Assembly: GCA_038198775.1 (NCBI GenBank)
Contig: JBBPZV010000017.1
Location: 171,580-235,579 of the forward strand
Length of the DNA stretch: 64,000 nt
Direction: 5' to 3'
Origin: JACCYJ01 sp038198775
GTDB lineage: Bacteria; Actinomycetota; Actinomycetes; Propionibacteriales; Nocardioidaceae
The notes below the pieces were generated by a model. That model was not told where the DNA came from. It saw only the letters and a program-made list of their open reading frames with translations, and did not search any database. Positions 42,127 through 50,620 of the stretch are shown here, one piece after another. Each line of letters begins with the position of its first letter. The first letter of the stretch is position 1. Made by a program: the position numbers and the translations under genes.

Positions 42127-43392
42127 TCAACCGGTTTGCCCGCCGCCACCGCCAGGACCGGCCAGCGGCCGGCGACGCACGGGGCACGACATGCATCGCG
42201 GACCGCCACGTCCCGAACCCAGCTCCGCGCCCGCGATGGCGACCACCTCGATGCCCGATGCCTCCAGCCGGGCGTTCGTCTCGACGTTGCGCTCGTAGGC
42301 CACTGCAATCCTCGGCGCCAGGGCGAGGGTGTTGTTGCCGTCGTCCCACTGCTCACGCTCGGCGGTCACCGGGTCGAGACCGGTGTCGATCCGGCGCAGC
42401 TCGTCGAGTTGCATGGACTTGGCCGCCGCCACCAGGAAGGGCTCGGGCCCGCTGACGTCGAGCACGACGTCCACCGAAGGCACCAGGTCGCCGTCCGGCA
42501 GCTCGGCGCAGGTGATGGTGAAGGTGGTCAGGGTGTCGGCCACGTTCGCGTACATCACCACCTGGTCGAGGTCGACCATGGTCACGATCGTGTCCAGGTG
42601 CATGGTGGCCCGCTGCTGCGCGATCGGCACCGCCAGCACCGTGTGGGCGAGCCGGGCGGAGAACAACTGGCGAGCCATCCGCTCAACCCCGGCCGGCGTG
42701 GTGCGCTCGCCGGCCCCGATCGCCACGACACCGCCGCCGAGCTGGAGCACGTCCCCCCCTTCCAGGGGCTCCAGCTCACCGCCGTGCAGGCGTTCGGTGC
42801 CCCGGAAGCGTGGGTGCTTGGAGTAGACCAGCTCGGTGAGCTGCGTCTCGCGGCTGCGGGCCGGCATCGCGAGGCTGGTCACCGCCACGCGGTCGGCGAA
42901 CCACACCGACGAGTCGCGAGTGAACAGCAGGTTGGGCAAAGGTTCGATGAGGAAGTCGTCGTGCGCGAGCAGGCTCGTCACGATGCTGTGGTCGAGCCGG
43001 ACCTCGTCGTTGCGTATCCCGGCGGTCAGAGAGCGTGCCAGCTGGGTCGGGTCCTGCGCGTGCAGCGCGTCGGTGAGATACGAGCGGACGGTGTCGCCGA
43101 TGCGCAGGCTCGACGTCACCTCGGTGATCGCCGCCTGGCGCGCCACCGGGTCGAGCAGCGTCTCCACGAGCAGGTCCAGCAGATAAAGGACGTCGACACC
43201 CCGGTCCCGCAACGCCGCGGCGAAGGCGTCGTGCTCGTCCTGGGCGCGGCTCACCCACGGGATCCCGTCGAAAAGCAGGAAGTCGTTGTTCCGGGGAGTC
43301 AGCCGCTTCAGCTCCGGGCCCGGCCGGTGCAGGACCACGGTCTCGAGGCGGCCGACCTCGCTGTCCGCCCCGTTACAGGGTTCTGGTGTCAT
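42127..43392 (-). CDS. arcA: arginine deiminase
   Basis: A 421-residue enzyme hydrolysing arginine to citrulline and ammonia. Motifs: the N-terminal GRLETVVLHRPGPELKRLTP, LLFTRDSSVWF (catalytic Asp region), LEGGDVLQLGGGVVAIGAGERTT, MHLDTIVTMVD (catalytic His/Asp) and the C-terminal nucleophile region GSGRGGPRCMSCPV. The Gly-rich tail after that motif is an extra about 15 residues. Carbamate kinase and ornithine transcarbamylase are absent, so a full ADI pathway is not shown. TAGGCT lies 8 bases upstream of the ATG. Confidence 0.95.
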   Translation of the reverse strand: MTPEPCNGADSEVGRLETVVLHRPGPELKRLTPRNNDFLLFDGIPWVSRAQDEHDAFAAALRDRGVDVLYLLDLLVETLLDPVARQAAITEVTSSLRIGDTVRSYLTDALHAQDPTQLARSLTAGIRNDEVRLDHSIVTSLLAHDDFLIEPLPNLLFTRDSSVWFADRVAVTSLAMPARSRETQLTELVYSKHPRFRGTERLHGGELEPLEGGDVLQLGGGVVAIGAGERTTPAGVERMARQLFSARLAHTVLAVPIAQQRATMHLDTIVTMVDLDQVVMYANVADTLTTFTITCAELPDGDLVPSVDVVLDVSGPEPFLVAAAKSMQLDELRRIDTGLDPVTAEREQWDDGNNTLALAPRIAVAYERNVETNARLEASGIEVVAIAGAELGSGRGGPRCMSCPVRRRPLAGPGGGGGQTG

Positions 43393-43407
43393 GGCTGCGC
43401 AGCCTAA

Positions 43408-45492
43408 CTAACGCCGAACGCCCGCTCCTGACCCGGCGGAGGGAGCCGGCTGGGCTCGGCCGTCGGACCCCGGAGCCTGGTGTCCGGCCTCGACGGCGGC
43501 GATCGACAACAACATCGGGACGGCGACCGCACCCGCCGCCACGAACACCGCGATCCCGGAGTCGTTGAGGAGGCTCCCGAGGACGGCTGTGACCGCGAAC
43601 CCGGCTACCGCGGCCCGTCCGGCGACGCCGGTCGTCTGCAGGAACCTGTGCCCGAGGGACGGTCCGGCTTTGAAGAACCACCACAGGTAGCCGAGCAGCA
43701 CGGGGGCCAGCAGGGCCACGGGGCTGTGCAGCAGCACGTCGATGTTGGCTGCCGCCTTGCGCTCGACCACCGACGGTGCTGTCCCGTCGAGAACTTGGCC
43801 GACGAAGCGACCGAGATGGGTCTGCGCGTCGGCGGGGCGGCTGTAGTCGGCGACGGCGAGGGCGGTGACGACGACGACACCGGCGAACAGGGAGGCAAGC
43901 AGCCGGAGCGCGGACACGCGTACTCCGGCAGCGATCATGCCCATGACCAGCAGTGCCGGGACCAGTGCCAGGACGCCACCGAAGTCGGTGCCGAGGCCGG
44001 GGGTTCCGTCGAGGAACACGATGGTCGCACCCGCCGCAGCCACCAGTGCGGCCCCGGCGAGGTCGGGAGTTCGCCCGAGCGCGGCGGCGGCGGTCAGCAG
44101 CGCGCACGTGGCGAACACCGCGAACGGCATGTTGCCGAAGCCGGTGAACCGACCCGCGACGATCGGGTTGTACCCGATCAGCGAGTTGAACTGGAGGAAC
44201 GACCCCGTGGTCACGTCGATCCCGAGCGAGAGAGCACCGATCGCGGCGACCACGACCGGCGGGCCGAACCGGGAAGACCGCCACGGTCCAGCGAAGGCAA
44301 CCGTGGTGACTGCTGCGGTGGCCAGCAAGAGCGCGACGCTCAGCCACCAGCCGGGCCGGGCGGTGGTCTGCCAGGGCACCAGGTTGGCGAGCCCGCTGGC
44401 GACCGGGATTGCGGCCACCGCCACCGCGGCAAGCCGAACGCCTCCGGCCACCCCGCGTCGACGGCTGCGCAGGATGAACGGTCCCGCCAGGCAGCAGGCG
44501 GCGGCCAGCAGCACCCAGGCCACGACGAGAGGCGGCGCGACCGCTCGCTGCGCACCCGCGGCCACCTGGTCGTCGACCAGGCTCGTGGTGACCTGTGTCG
44601 GGGCGGCGCCGGCCGGCGTCGTCAGGAACGCCCGCCCGGTCATCGCGGCTGGAACTTCGGCACCGAGTGCGGTCAGCACCGTCGGAGCCACGTCGATGAG
44701 CTGGACGTAGGGAGTTCGGTCGGTGCTGGGCGACGTCAACGACCCGGTGTCCCAGGCCGTCGACCCGTCGGAGGCCATGGCCAGATGCAGCTGCGGGGGG
44801 TTTCCTGGGCGGTCAGACACCCCGACGAGCAGCAGCAGGGTGCCTGGTTCCTGCCGTGCCGCGGCGGCGACACGCTCCACCAGTCGGTCGACGCGGAGCA
44901 GCGGCCCCGGCGACGCGTTCCCGCGCAGCGTCGGCGCAGCGACCAACGCCAACGGGCACCGCGCCCAGGCGGCGGACCAGTCCTGCGGCGAGCGTTGCCC
45001 AAGCGGCAGGGCCCGGACCCGGTTGGCTCCGAGCACCGCGAGTCTCGCCTGCGGCCCGAAGGTGGTGGTGCAGGTGACGGATCGACCGAGCAGACCGGGC
45101 TCCGCACCGAAGGGCATGTCGGCGTTGAGCCGCGCCACCATCGCGGCTTCGCTCCCGGATGTCGGATTCCCATGGCAGCCGCCCGACGCTGGCTCGGCGT
45201 AGGCCCGGTTCCCGGCGCCCAACGTCACCCATCCGTCGCGCGGGCAGGCGTACGACGTGGCTCCTCGGGTTGTGAGCGAACCCAGGGCGGCGAGGTGGCT
45301 CAGCGCATTCATCGCCGGCGAGCCCGCTGGGCCGACGTCGCTCCACAGCAGGCCCGGGACGCCGACGACGACGACCCGGTCGAAGGTTGGCAGCGGGCTC
45401 GTCGGCGGCTGCGACACCAACCGCCACACACCAGCACCGCTCAACAGCAGGCAGCCGGTGAGCAAGGCGATCGTCGGCCAGCTACGGCGCAT
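43408..45492 (-). CDS. membrane protein with alkaline-phosphatase-superfamily-like ectodomain
   Basis: A 694-residue protein. An N-terminal signal-anchor (IALLTGCLLLSGAGVWRLV) precedes an extracytoplasmic region (about 35-310) resembling the alkaline phosphatase superfamily fold (FDRVVVVGVPGLLWSDV, ATSYACPRDGWVTLGAGNRA, TPYVQLIDVAPTVLTALGAEVP), although the metal ligands look incomplete. About nine or ten helices follow to the C-terminus (about 330-660). Similar proteins accompany the glycosyltransferase and MurJ genes in actinobacteria. An envelope role is likely; the reaction is unknown. It overlaps the glycosyltransferase by 11 bp. Confidence 0.78.
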   Translation of the reverse strand: MRRSWPTIALLTGCLLLSGAGVWRLVSQPPTSPLPTFDRVVVVGVPGLLWSDVGPAGSPAMNALSHLAALGSLTTRGATSYACPRDGWVTLGAGNRAYAEPASGGCHGNPTSGSEAAMVARLNADMPFGAEPGLLGRSVTCTTTFGPQARLAVLGANRVRALPLGQRSPQDWSAAWARCPLALVAAPTLRGNASPGPLLRVDRLVERVAAAARQEPGTLLLLVGVSDRPGNPPQLHLAMASDGSTAWDTGSLTSPSTDRTPYVQLIDVAPTVLTALGAEVPAAMTGRAFLTTPAGAAPTQVTTSLVDDQVAAGAQRAVAPPLVVAWVLLAAACCLAGPFILRSRRRGVAGGVRLAAVAVAAIPVASGLANLVPWQTTARPGWWLSVALLLATAAVTTVAFAGPWRSSRFGPPVVVAAIGALSLGIDVTTGSFLQFNSLIGYNPIVAGRFTGFGNMPFAVFATCALLTAAAALGRTPDLAGAALVAAAGATIVFLDGTPGLGTDFGGVLALVPALLVMGMIAAGVRVSALRLLASLFAGVVVVTALAVADYSRPADAQTHLGRFVGQVLDGTAPSVVERKAAANIDVLLHSPVALLAPVLLGYLWWFFKAGPSLGHRFLQTTGVAGRAAVAGFAVTAVLGSLLNDSGIAVFVAAGAVAVPMLLSIAAVEAGHQAPGSDGRAQPAPSAGSGAGVRR

Positions 45493-46627
45493 GACCGGCC
45501 TGACGGTCCGCGCCGGCCGCTTCGGCGTACGCCGAGAGCACCTGTTCGACGACGTCGGCGTCGGTGGGCAGGGCGGCGCTGCGCCGCAGTGCGCGAGCCC
45601 GCAGGTCCGCCGCCAGCTCAGGTTCGGTCAGGACCCGGCGCAGCTGCACGGCCAGCGCATGCGGATCCCCCGCCGGCACCAGCAGGCCTGCGTCCGCGAC
45701 CAGGTCCGGGAGCGCACCCACCCGGGTGCCTACGAACGGCACGCCGACCCGCAGTCCTTCCTGCACCGCGAGCGAACCCGCCTCCCAGACGCTGGTGAGG
45801 ACCAGTGCGTCTGCCGCCCTCAGCAAATCCTGCACGTCGCGGCGCTCACCGAGCAGCCGCACCGGGGCGCCGGTGCGGTCGACCAGTGCCTGCAGCTCTG
45901 CGCGCCGCGGCCCTTCCCCGGCGATGGCAACGAGGGGTATCGGGTCCATGTCGGCAAGCCGTCGGGCGGCCTCGATCAGCGTCGGGTAGTCCTTCTGCTC
46001 GTGCAGCCTGCCCACCGACAGCACGAGAGGGCGGTCCGACCCGGCCAGCATGCCGCGCACCACGGCCGGGTCTCGGGTGGCGGGCGGCATCGCGGGTGCG
46101 GTGACGAAGGTTCGCCGGACGTTGGTGCCTCCGGCGGCCCGGACCGCCGTGAGCAGGTCTCCGGAGACGCACATCGTGACGTCGGCGCGCCGAGCCGTGT
46201 AACGCTGCAGTCGCTCGTGCACGGCACGCGTGCGGCCGGTGACGAGGATCGCGTTGTGCCGGGTGACGACGATCGGAACCGCCCGGGGAACAGCCAGCCC
46301 GGCCAGTGCCGCCGCCCGCAGACCGTGGGCGTGGACGATGTCGGCCGAGCGGCCCCACTGGCGCAGCCGGAGGAGCGTGGCACCGTCTCGCAGCTGCGGG
46401 TGGTCCCCGATGGGAACCACGACGAAGCGAGCACCGGTGGAGGCGAAGCGGAAGGTCTCGTGGACAGCTGCCGGGCCGGCCACCGTGACGACCGCACCGA
46501 GGTCCACGAGGCGCTCCACCAGCATCCGGACGTGTGCACCGGTGCCCCCGACCGTGCTGGCCACCACCTGAAGCACCCGGAGCCCCCCGACGTCCAGCGG
46601 GCCGGCACCCGGCTCAGGCGGGTTCAT
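45482..46627 (-). CDS. GT4-family glycosyltransferase
   Basis: A 381-residue GT-B fold transferase. The N-terminal acceptor half has VLQVVASTVGGTGAHVRMLVERLV and ADIVHAHGLRAAALAG. The C-terminal donor half has LVLSVGRLHEQKDYPTLIEAARRL, VAIAGEGPRRAELQAL and the EX7E-like segment SVWEAGSLAVQEGLRVGVPFVGTRVGALPDLV. Donor and acceptor are unknown; an envelope glycan is likely given murJ and the membrane protein around it. ATG 46627 overlaps the murJ end by 14 bp; a start 39 bases earlier is possible but less likely. Confidence 0.88.
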   Translation of the reverse strand: MNPPEPGAGPLDVGGLRVLQVVASTVGGTGAHVRMLVERLVDLGAVVTVAGPAAVHETFRFASTGARFVVVPIGDHPQLRDGATLLRLRQWGRSADIVHAHGLRAAALAGLAVPRAVPIVVTRHNAILVTGRTRAVHERLQRYTARRADVTMCVSGDLLTAVRAAGGTNVRRTFVTAPAMPPATRDPAVVRGMLAGSDRPLVLSVGRLHEQKDYPTLIEAARRLADMDPIPLVAIAGEGPRRAELQALVDRTGAPVRLLGERRDVQDLLRAADALVLTSVWEAGSLAVQEGLRVGVPFVGTRVGALPDLVADAGLLVPAGDPHALAVQLRRVLTEPELAADLRARALRRSAALPTDADVVEQVLSAYAEAAGADRQAGHAP

Positions 46628-48266
46628 GCACGCCGACCTTGGCAGGGTCCCGCTCGCTCCCCCCACGCAACACCGCCAGGCTGTCCAGCACCACCGAGCG
46701 GGCCAACGCGGTCACCAGCAGCGCGAAGATCCCCACGGCGGCGGCAGCGCTGGCAGCGCCCTGCAACAACGCCCACCAGGGGCCGCCGCCGTCCATTCCC
46801 TGCTCGAGCCGCCACCCCGCCCATCCGCCGACGAGCGCGGCGAGGGCACCGCTCGTGGTCACGCGACCCAGCCCTGCGACGGCCTCCGGGCCGGTCCGAG
46901 CGACCACGACCGCGAGAAGGGCAACAGCGAGCAGGCTCATCCCGACACTGTTGCCGATGCTCAGCGCCAGCACCCGTTCCCGCACCGGCAACAGCCCGGC
47001 CAGGCTCACGTCCGTCCCGATCACGCTCAGCCACCCCCCGACGCAGGCGAGAGCGGTCGGTGTGGTCACGTGCGCGGCGTACAGGCCCCGGCTGAGCAGG
47101 GCGAACAGCCCGTAGCCGAGCAGGCCGAAGGCAAAACCGGAGATCGACGCCGCCAGGGCCCCCACGCTGTCGACTCCCGGGACACCCTGGTAGACCACCC
47201 TGGCCAGCGGCCTGGAAGCGGCCACCATCGCAGCCGATGCGGCCAGGCAGACCAATGCCACGACGCAGCTGCCGGCACCGAGCTGGCGTGTGTAGGACGC
47301 CCGATCGCCAGCGTCCCAGCGCTCGGCCAGCCGCGGAAAGACTGCGGTTGCGATCGGTACCGCCAGCACCGCCCACGGAAGCAGGAACACCGTCTGCGCC
47401 TGGACGTAGATGGCGACGGCGACGTCGAACGCGCCGTTGCCCAGCAACAACACGACTGCGGTCGAAGCCTGCTGCGCCAACAGGACAGCCATCCCGGCGT
47501 AGCCGAGCAAGCGGGCGGCGCGAGCGGTTCCGGCGGGGAAGTGCAGCGTCGGCCGGAGTCGGAGCCCGAGCCTGGAAAGGGGCACCAGCAGGCTGAGACT
47601 GAGCGCCGCCACCCCCAAGGTGGTGCCGACCGACAACACCAGCTGTTCGGTCTCGGTGAGCGTCGCGACATCGGTGGAGCGGCCCGCGAGCGTGCCGTAG
47701 CCCAGGTACGCCGCGACCACGACCAGGCTCGACAGCAGCGGCGCCAATGCCGGGCCACCGAAGCGGCGGTGCGCCTGCAGGATGCCCGTCAGCACGATGC
47801 CGGCGCCGTAAAGGACCACCTGGGGTGCGAAGACCCGCAACATCGAGGCGCCGACCTCGGCCGCCCCACCGCAGTCACGTCCAGCGAGCATGAACTGCGC
47901 GATCGGCCCGGCGGCGACCGCCACGACCACCGCCACCGGGCTGAGGACCAGCACGGTCCAGGTGAGCAGGGCGGAGGCGGTGCGCTGGACGTGATCGCGC
48001 TCTCCGGCCGCGGCCGCGCGCGCCAGCAGCGGTACGACCAGGCTCGCCAGGGCGCCGCCAGCGGTGATCTCGTACAAGATGTTTGGGACGGTGTTGACGG
48101 TCTGGTAGGTGCTGGCCAGGCAGGTGTTGCCGACCGTGCGGGCGAAGACCAGGTTCCGGCCGAGGCCAGCCATGCGGGCGAGCACGGTCAGCGCCGTCAC
48201 CATCGCCGCAGCTCCCAGCACGGTGCCAGCCAGCCGGGCCGTCCCGCTGGGGCGTCCGGTGATCAC
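46614..48266 (-). CDS. murJ: MurJ/MviN-family lipid II flippase-like protein
   Basis: A 550-residue MOP-superfamily membrane protein with about 14 helices. Signatures: LARMAGLGRNLVFARTVG, NTVPNILYEITAGGALASLVVPLLAR, LRVFAPQVVLYGAGIVLTGILQAHRRFGGPALAPLLSS and FLLPWAVLAVPIATAVFPRLAERW. It is shorter than mycobacterial MviN and lacks the cytosolic pseudokinase extension. A second murJ may exist elsewhere, since the usual actinobacterial copy lies near the origin with other genes. GTG 48266 overlaps the larC stop. Confidence 0.87.
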   Translation of the reverse strand: MITGRPSGTARLAGTVLGAAAMVTALTVLARMAGLGRNLVFARTVGNTCLASTYQTVNTVPNILYEITAGGALASLVVPLLARAAAAGERDHVQRTASALLTWTVLVLSPVAVVVAVAAGPIAQFMLAGRDCGGAAEVGASMLRVFAPQVVLYGAGIVLTGILQAHRRFGGPALAPLLSSLVVVAAYLGYGTLAGRSTDVATLTETEQLVLSVGTTLGVAALSLSLLVPLSRLGLRLRPTLHFPAGTARAARLLGYAGMAVLLAQQASTAVVLLLGNGAFDVAVAIYVQAQTVFLLPWAVLAVPIATAVFPRLAERWDAGDRASYTRQLGAGSCVVALVCLAASAAMVAASRPLARVVYQGVPGVDSVGALAASISGFAFGLLGYGLFALLSRGLYAAHVTTPTALACVGGWLSVIGTDVSLAGLLPVRERVLALSIGNSVGMSLLAVALLAVVVARTGPEAVAGLGRVTTSGALAALVGGWAGWRLEQGMDGGGPWWALLQGAASAAAAVGIFALLVTALARSVVLDSLAVLRGGSERDPAKVGVHEPA

Positions 48267-49429
48267 CGCTGTGCCATGGCCAGCGCCGCCGCCTGGACCA
48301 GCACCGACTTCAGCGGGCGTCGCAACGCCGAGGCAGCCGCGGCGACGTCGTCGTACTCGGGCTGGGCGTTGACGAGCCTTCCCTGGTGCCACGCGAGCTT
48401 GACCCGGACGGGTTGGCCGTCGACGTCGACGGTGCGTTCGAAGCGGTGCAGCGCCACCTTGTCGACCTGGTGGGAACGAAGCCCGATCGTCGTGGTCTCG
48501 GCGAACACGACGTCGAGGACGGCCGCCGTCTGCTCCGGTGCGACGAGCACCGTGAGCGTGTGAGCGGGCCGGCCCTTCTTCATCAGGATCGGGGTGAGCC
48601 ACGCGTCGGACGCGCCGGCGTTCAGCAGCCGTTCGAGGACCACCGGCCACAACCGCGGGTCGAGGTCGTCGACGTTGGCCGCGAGCACGCTCGCCACGGA
48701 GGTGGCCTCGCCCGACGACGGCGTGCCGACCAGCAACCGCAGCGCGTTGGGACGGCCCGGCGTCTCGCGACCTCCCGCGCCCACACCGACGTGTTCGACG
48801 CTCATCGCCGGCTGCGGGCCGAAACCGGTAGCCAACGTGGAGAGCAACGCTGCTCCGGTCGGCGTGCACAGCTCCACGTCGACTGGCCCTCCAGCGGTTG
48901 GCCTCCCCCGCAACAGCTCGACGACCGCCGGCACCGGTACGGGGAGCCAGCCGTGCGCCGTGGACACCGATCCGCCACCGAGCCGGATCGGGGAGCAGGT
49001 CAGCGCGGTCAGACCCAGGTGCTCGAACCCGGCGCACACCCCCACGACGTCGGCGATCGCGTCCAGGGCTCCGACCTCGTGGAAATGCACGCGGTCGGGG
49101 GTCGTCGCGTGGACCGCGGCCTCCGCGTCAGCCAGTGCCGTGAAGACCCGCCTGGCCGTTGCGCGTACCCCTTCATCCAGCTCCGCCCGGATCAGTTCGG
49201 CTTCGACGTCGGCCCAGGTCCTCGGCGTCGACGACTGCACCGTCTCCACGTTTACGCGGGTGGCGGCCAAGCCGCCGCGTGCCACCTGCTCGGCTCTGAG
49301 CTCGACGTGCTCCGGCGCCACGGCGTGCACCGCCGTCCTCAGCACGTCGACGGGGACCCCGACCCCGACCAGCGCGCCCAGCAGCATGTCGCCGCTCGCG
49401 CCGGCTGAGCAGTCCACCCAGCCGATCAC
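48263..49429 (-). CDS. larC: nickel-pincer cofactor biosynthesis protein LarC
   Basis: A 388-residue protein that in known systems inserts nickel into the pyridinium bis-thiocarboxylate mononucleotide. Signatures: VDCSAGASGDMLLGALVGVGVP, VHFHEVGALDAIADVVGVC, GLTALTCSPIRLGGGSVSTAHGWLPVPVPAV, ELCTPTGAALL and VLAANVDDLDPRLWPVVLERL. Here it is one uninterrupted frame, unlike the lactobacillar gene, which needs a programmed frameshift. GTG 49429 overlaps the larB stop, and the larC stop overlaps murJ. larE and a LarA-type racemase are not in the window. Confidence 0.93.
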   Translation of the reverse strand: MIGWVDCSAGASGDMLLGALVGVGVPVDVLRTAVHAVAPEHVELRAEQVARGGLAATRVNVETVQSSTPRTWADVEAELIRAELDEGVRATARRVFTALADAEAAVHATTPDRVHFHEVGALDAIADVVGVCAGFEHLGLTALTCSPIRLGGGSVSTAHGWLPVPVPAVVELLRGRPTAGGPVDVELCTPTGAALLSTLATGFGPQPAMSVEHVGVGAGGRETPGRPNALRLLVGTPSSGEATSVASVLAANVDDLDPRLWPVVLERLLNAGASDAWLTPILMKKGRPAHTLTVLVAPEQTAAVLDVVFAETTTIGLRSHQVDKVALHRFERTVDVDGQPVRVKLAWHQGRLVNAQPEYDDVAAAASALRRPLKSVLVQAAALAMAQR

Positions 49430-50130
49430 CGCGAGGAACGTCCGGGGTCGGCGCGACGGGCAACCCGGGCGGCGAAGACACCGGCCCCGAACCCGTTGTC
49501 GATGTTGACGACGGTGACCCCTGGGGCGCAGGAGTTGAGCATGGCCAGCAGCGCGGTGAGACCACCGAAGGACGAGCCGTACCCGACGCTGGTCGGCACC
49601 GCGACCAGCGGGACGCCCGTCAGCCCGCCCACGACGCTGGGCAGCGCACCTTCCATGCCCGCCACCACCACGAGGCAGTCCGCCGCTGCGAACGTGTCCT
49701 GCACGGCCAGCAGCCGGTGCAGGCCCGCGACGCCGACGTCGGATATCCGCACGGCCGCGGCCCCGAAGACCGCGACCGTGGTGGCCGCCTCGGCGGCGAC
49801 CGCCGCGTCCGAGGTGCCGGCGGAGACGACACACACGGTTCCGCGCGGGGGTGGGAGCGGACCGACGACCACGGTCCGGGCCACCTCGTCGACCTCCGCG
49901 GCCGGCAGCGCCTGCCGGACCAACGCCAGGCTGTCGGCGCCCACACGGGTGGCCAGCGCGGCCCGGTCGGGATGGTGCTCGCGCAGCGCCGACAGCAGCT
50001 CGACGACCTGCTCTGGACTCTTGTTCGCCCCGTAGACGACCTCCGGGTCACCGGTGCGGAATGCCCTGTCGGTGTCGAGGCGGGCGTACCCCAGGTCGGT
50101 GTACCCGGGGTCGGGCCGACGGCTGCTCAC
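49426..50130 (-). CDS. larB: nickel-pincer cofactor biosynthesis protein LarB
   Basis: A 234-residue carboxylase-type enzyme related to PurE that carboxylates nicotinic acid adenine dinucleotide as the first step to the nickel-pincer cofactor. Signatures: LDTDRAFRTGDPEVVYGANKSPEQVVEL, VCVVSAGTSDAAVAAEAATT, VVVAGMEGALPSVVGGLTGVPLVAVPTSVGYG and NIDNGFGAGVFAA. It heads a five-gene minus-strand operon with 4-14 bp overlaps throughout. TAGGTT lies exactly six bases before the GTG start. Confidence 0.94.
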   Translation of the reverse strand: MSSRRPDPGYTDLGYARLDTDRAFRTGDPEVVYGANKSPEQVVELLSALREHHPDRAALATRVGADSLALVRQALPAAEVDEVARTVVVGPLPPPRGTVCVVSAGTSDAAVAAEAATTVAVFGAAAVRISDVGVAGLHRLLAVQDTFAAADCLVVVAGMEGALPSVVGGLTGVPLVAVPTSVGYGSSFGGLTALLAMLNSCAPGVTVVNIDNGFGAGVFAARVARRADPGRSSR

Positions 50131-50136
50131 GGTCGA

Positions 50137-50142
50137 AACCTA
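50137..50142 (-). promoter_or_regulatory. -10 box TAGGTT, leaderless promoter of the larB operon
   Basis: TAGGTT on the minus strand, six bases, then GTG 50130. It is paired with a divergent leaderless promoter 42 bp away. Confidence 0.5.
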
Positions 50143-50183
50143 TCGCTGGCGCGGCGGCCGCGACCGGTGCCGAGCAGCCCGTC

Positions 50184-50189
50184 TAGGGT
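50184..50189 (+). promoter_or_regulatory. -10 box TAGGGT, leaderless promoter of the DUF4446 gene
   Basis: TAGGGT, six bases, then GTG 50196. The two leaderless genes leave a divergent intergenic space of only 65 bp. Confidence 0.5.
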
Positions 50190-50195
50190 CGAGCC

Positions 50196-50615
50196 GTGGC
50201 GTTGGCCCTGGCAGTCGTCGCGCTGGTCGTGGCGCTCATCAGCACTGGTGTGGCGGTGCTGGGCCTGCGACGGGCGGCGGAACCGCGTCGGCGCCGCAGA
50301 GCCGGTGCCCTGGACATCCCCCCCGATCTCGCGGTGATCCGCGACGAGGTCCAGCGCTTGCGTGACGACGCCGCCGAGACGCTGCGCCATCTGGCCGTGG
50401 TGCGTTACGACGCGTTCGGTGACATGGGCGGCCACCTGTCATGGTCGATGGCGCTGGTGGATGACCGAGGCGACGGCGTGGTGCTCACCTCTATCCACGG
50501 CCGTAGCGACGCCCGTACCTACGCCAAGCAGGTCACCGGCTGGTCCTGTCACCAGCAGTTGTCGCCCGAGGAGGCCGAGGCCATCGGGCACGCGCGGGCC
50601 GGGGCCGCCGCCTAG
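50196..50615 (+). CDS. DUF4446 family membrane-anchored protein
   Basis: A 139-residue protein with an N-terminal membrane helix (LALAVVALVVALISTGVAVLGLRR), a basic linker, a helical segment (LAVIRDEVQRLRDDAAETLRHLAVVRYDAF) and the DUF4446 core (DMGGHLSWSMALVDDRGDGVVLTSIHGRSDARTYAKQV). Function unknown. It ends five bases from the convergent PAP2-kinase fusion gene. The leaderless GTG start is supported by TAGGGT. Confidence 0.87.
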   Translation: MALALAVVALVVALISTGVAVLGLRRAAEPRRRRRAGALDIPPDLAVIRDEVQRLRDDAAETLRHLAVVRYDAFGDMGGHLSWSMALVDDRGDGVVLTSIHGRSDARTYAKQVTGWSCHQQLSPEEAEAIGHARAGAAA

Positions 50616-50620
50616 CGTCG

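Noticed and set aside
43480..45798. Very long open frames opposite real genes (for example 772 codons here, 552 codons at 19637-21295 and 427 codons at 1189-2472 on the minus strand)
   Set aside because: They are Arg/Pro/Gly/His-rich low-complexity translations caused by GC-rich third positions on the other strand; the opposite strands carry well-conserved families.
48263..49429. Programmed frameshift in larC as in Lactobacillus
   Set aside because: The gene is one continuous frame containing both N- and C-terminal LarC signatures.
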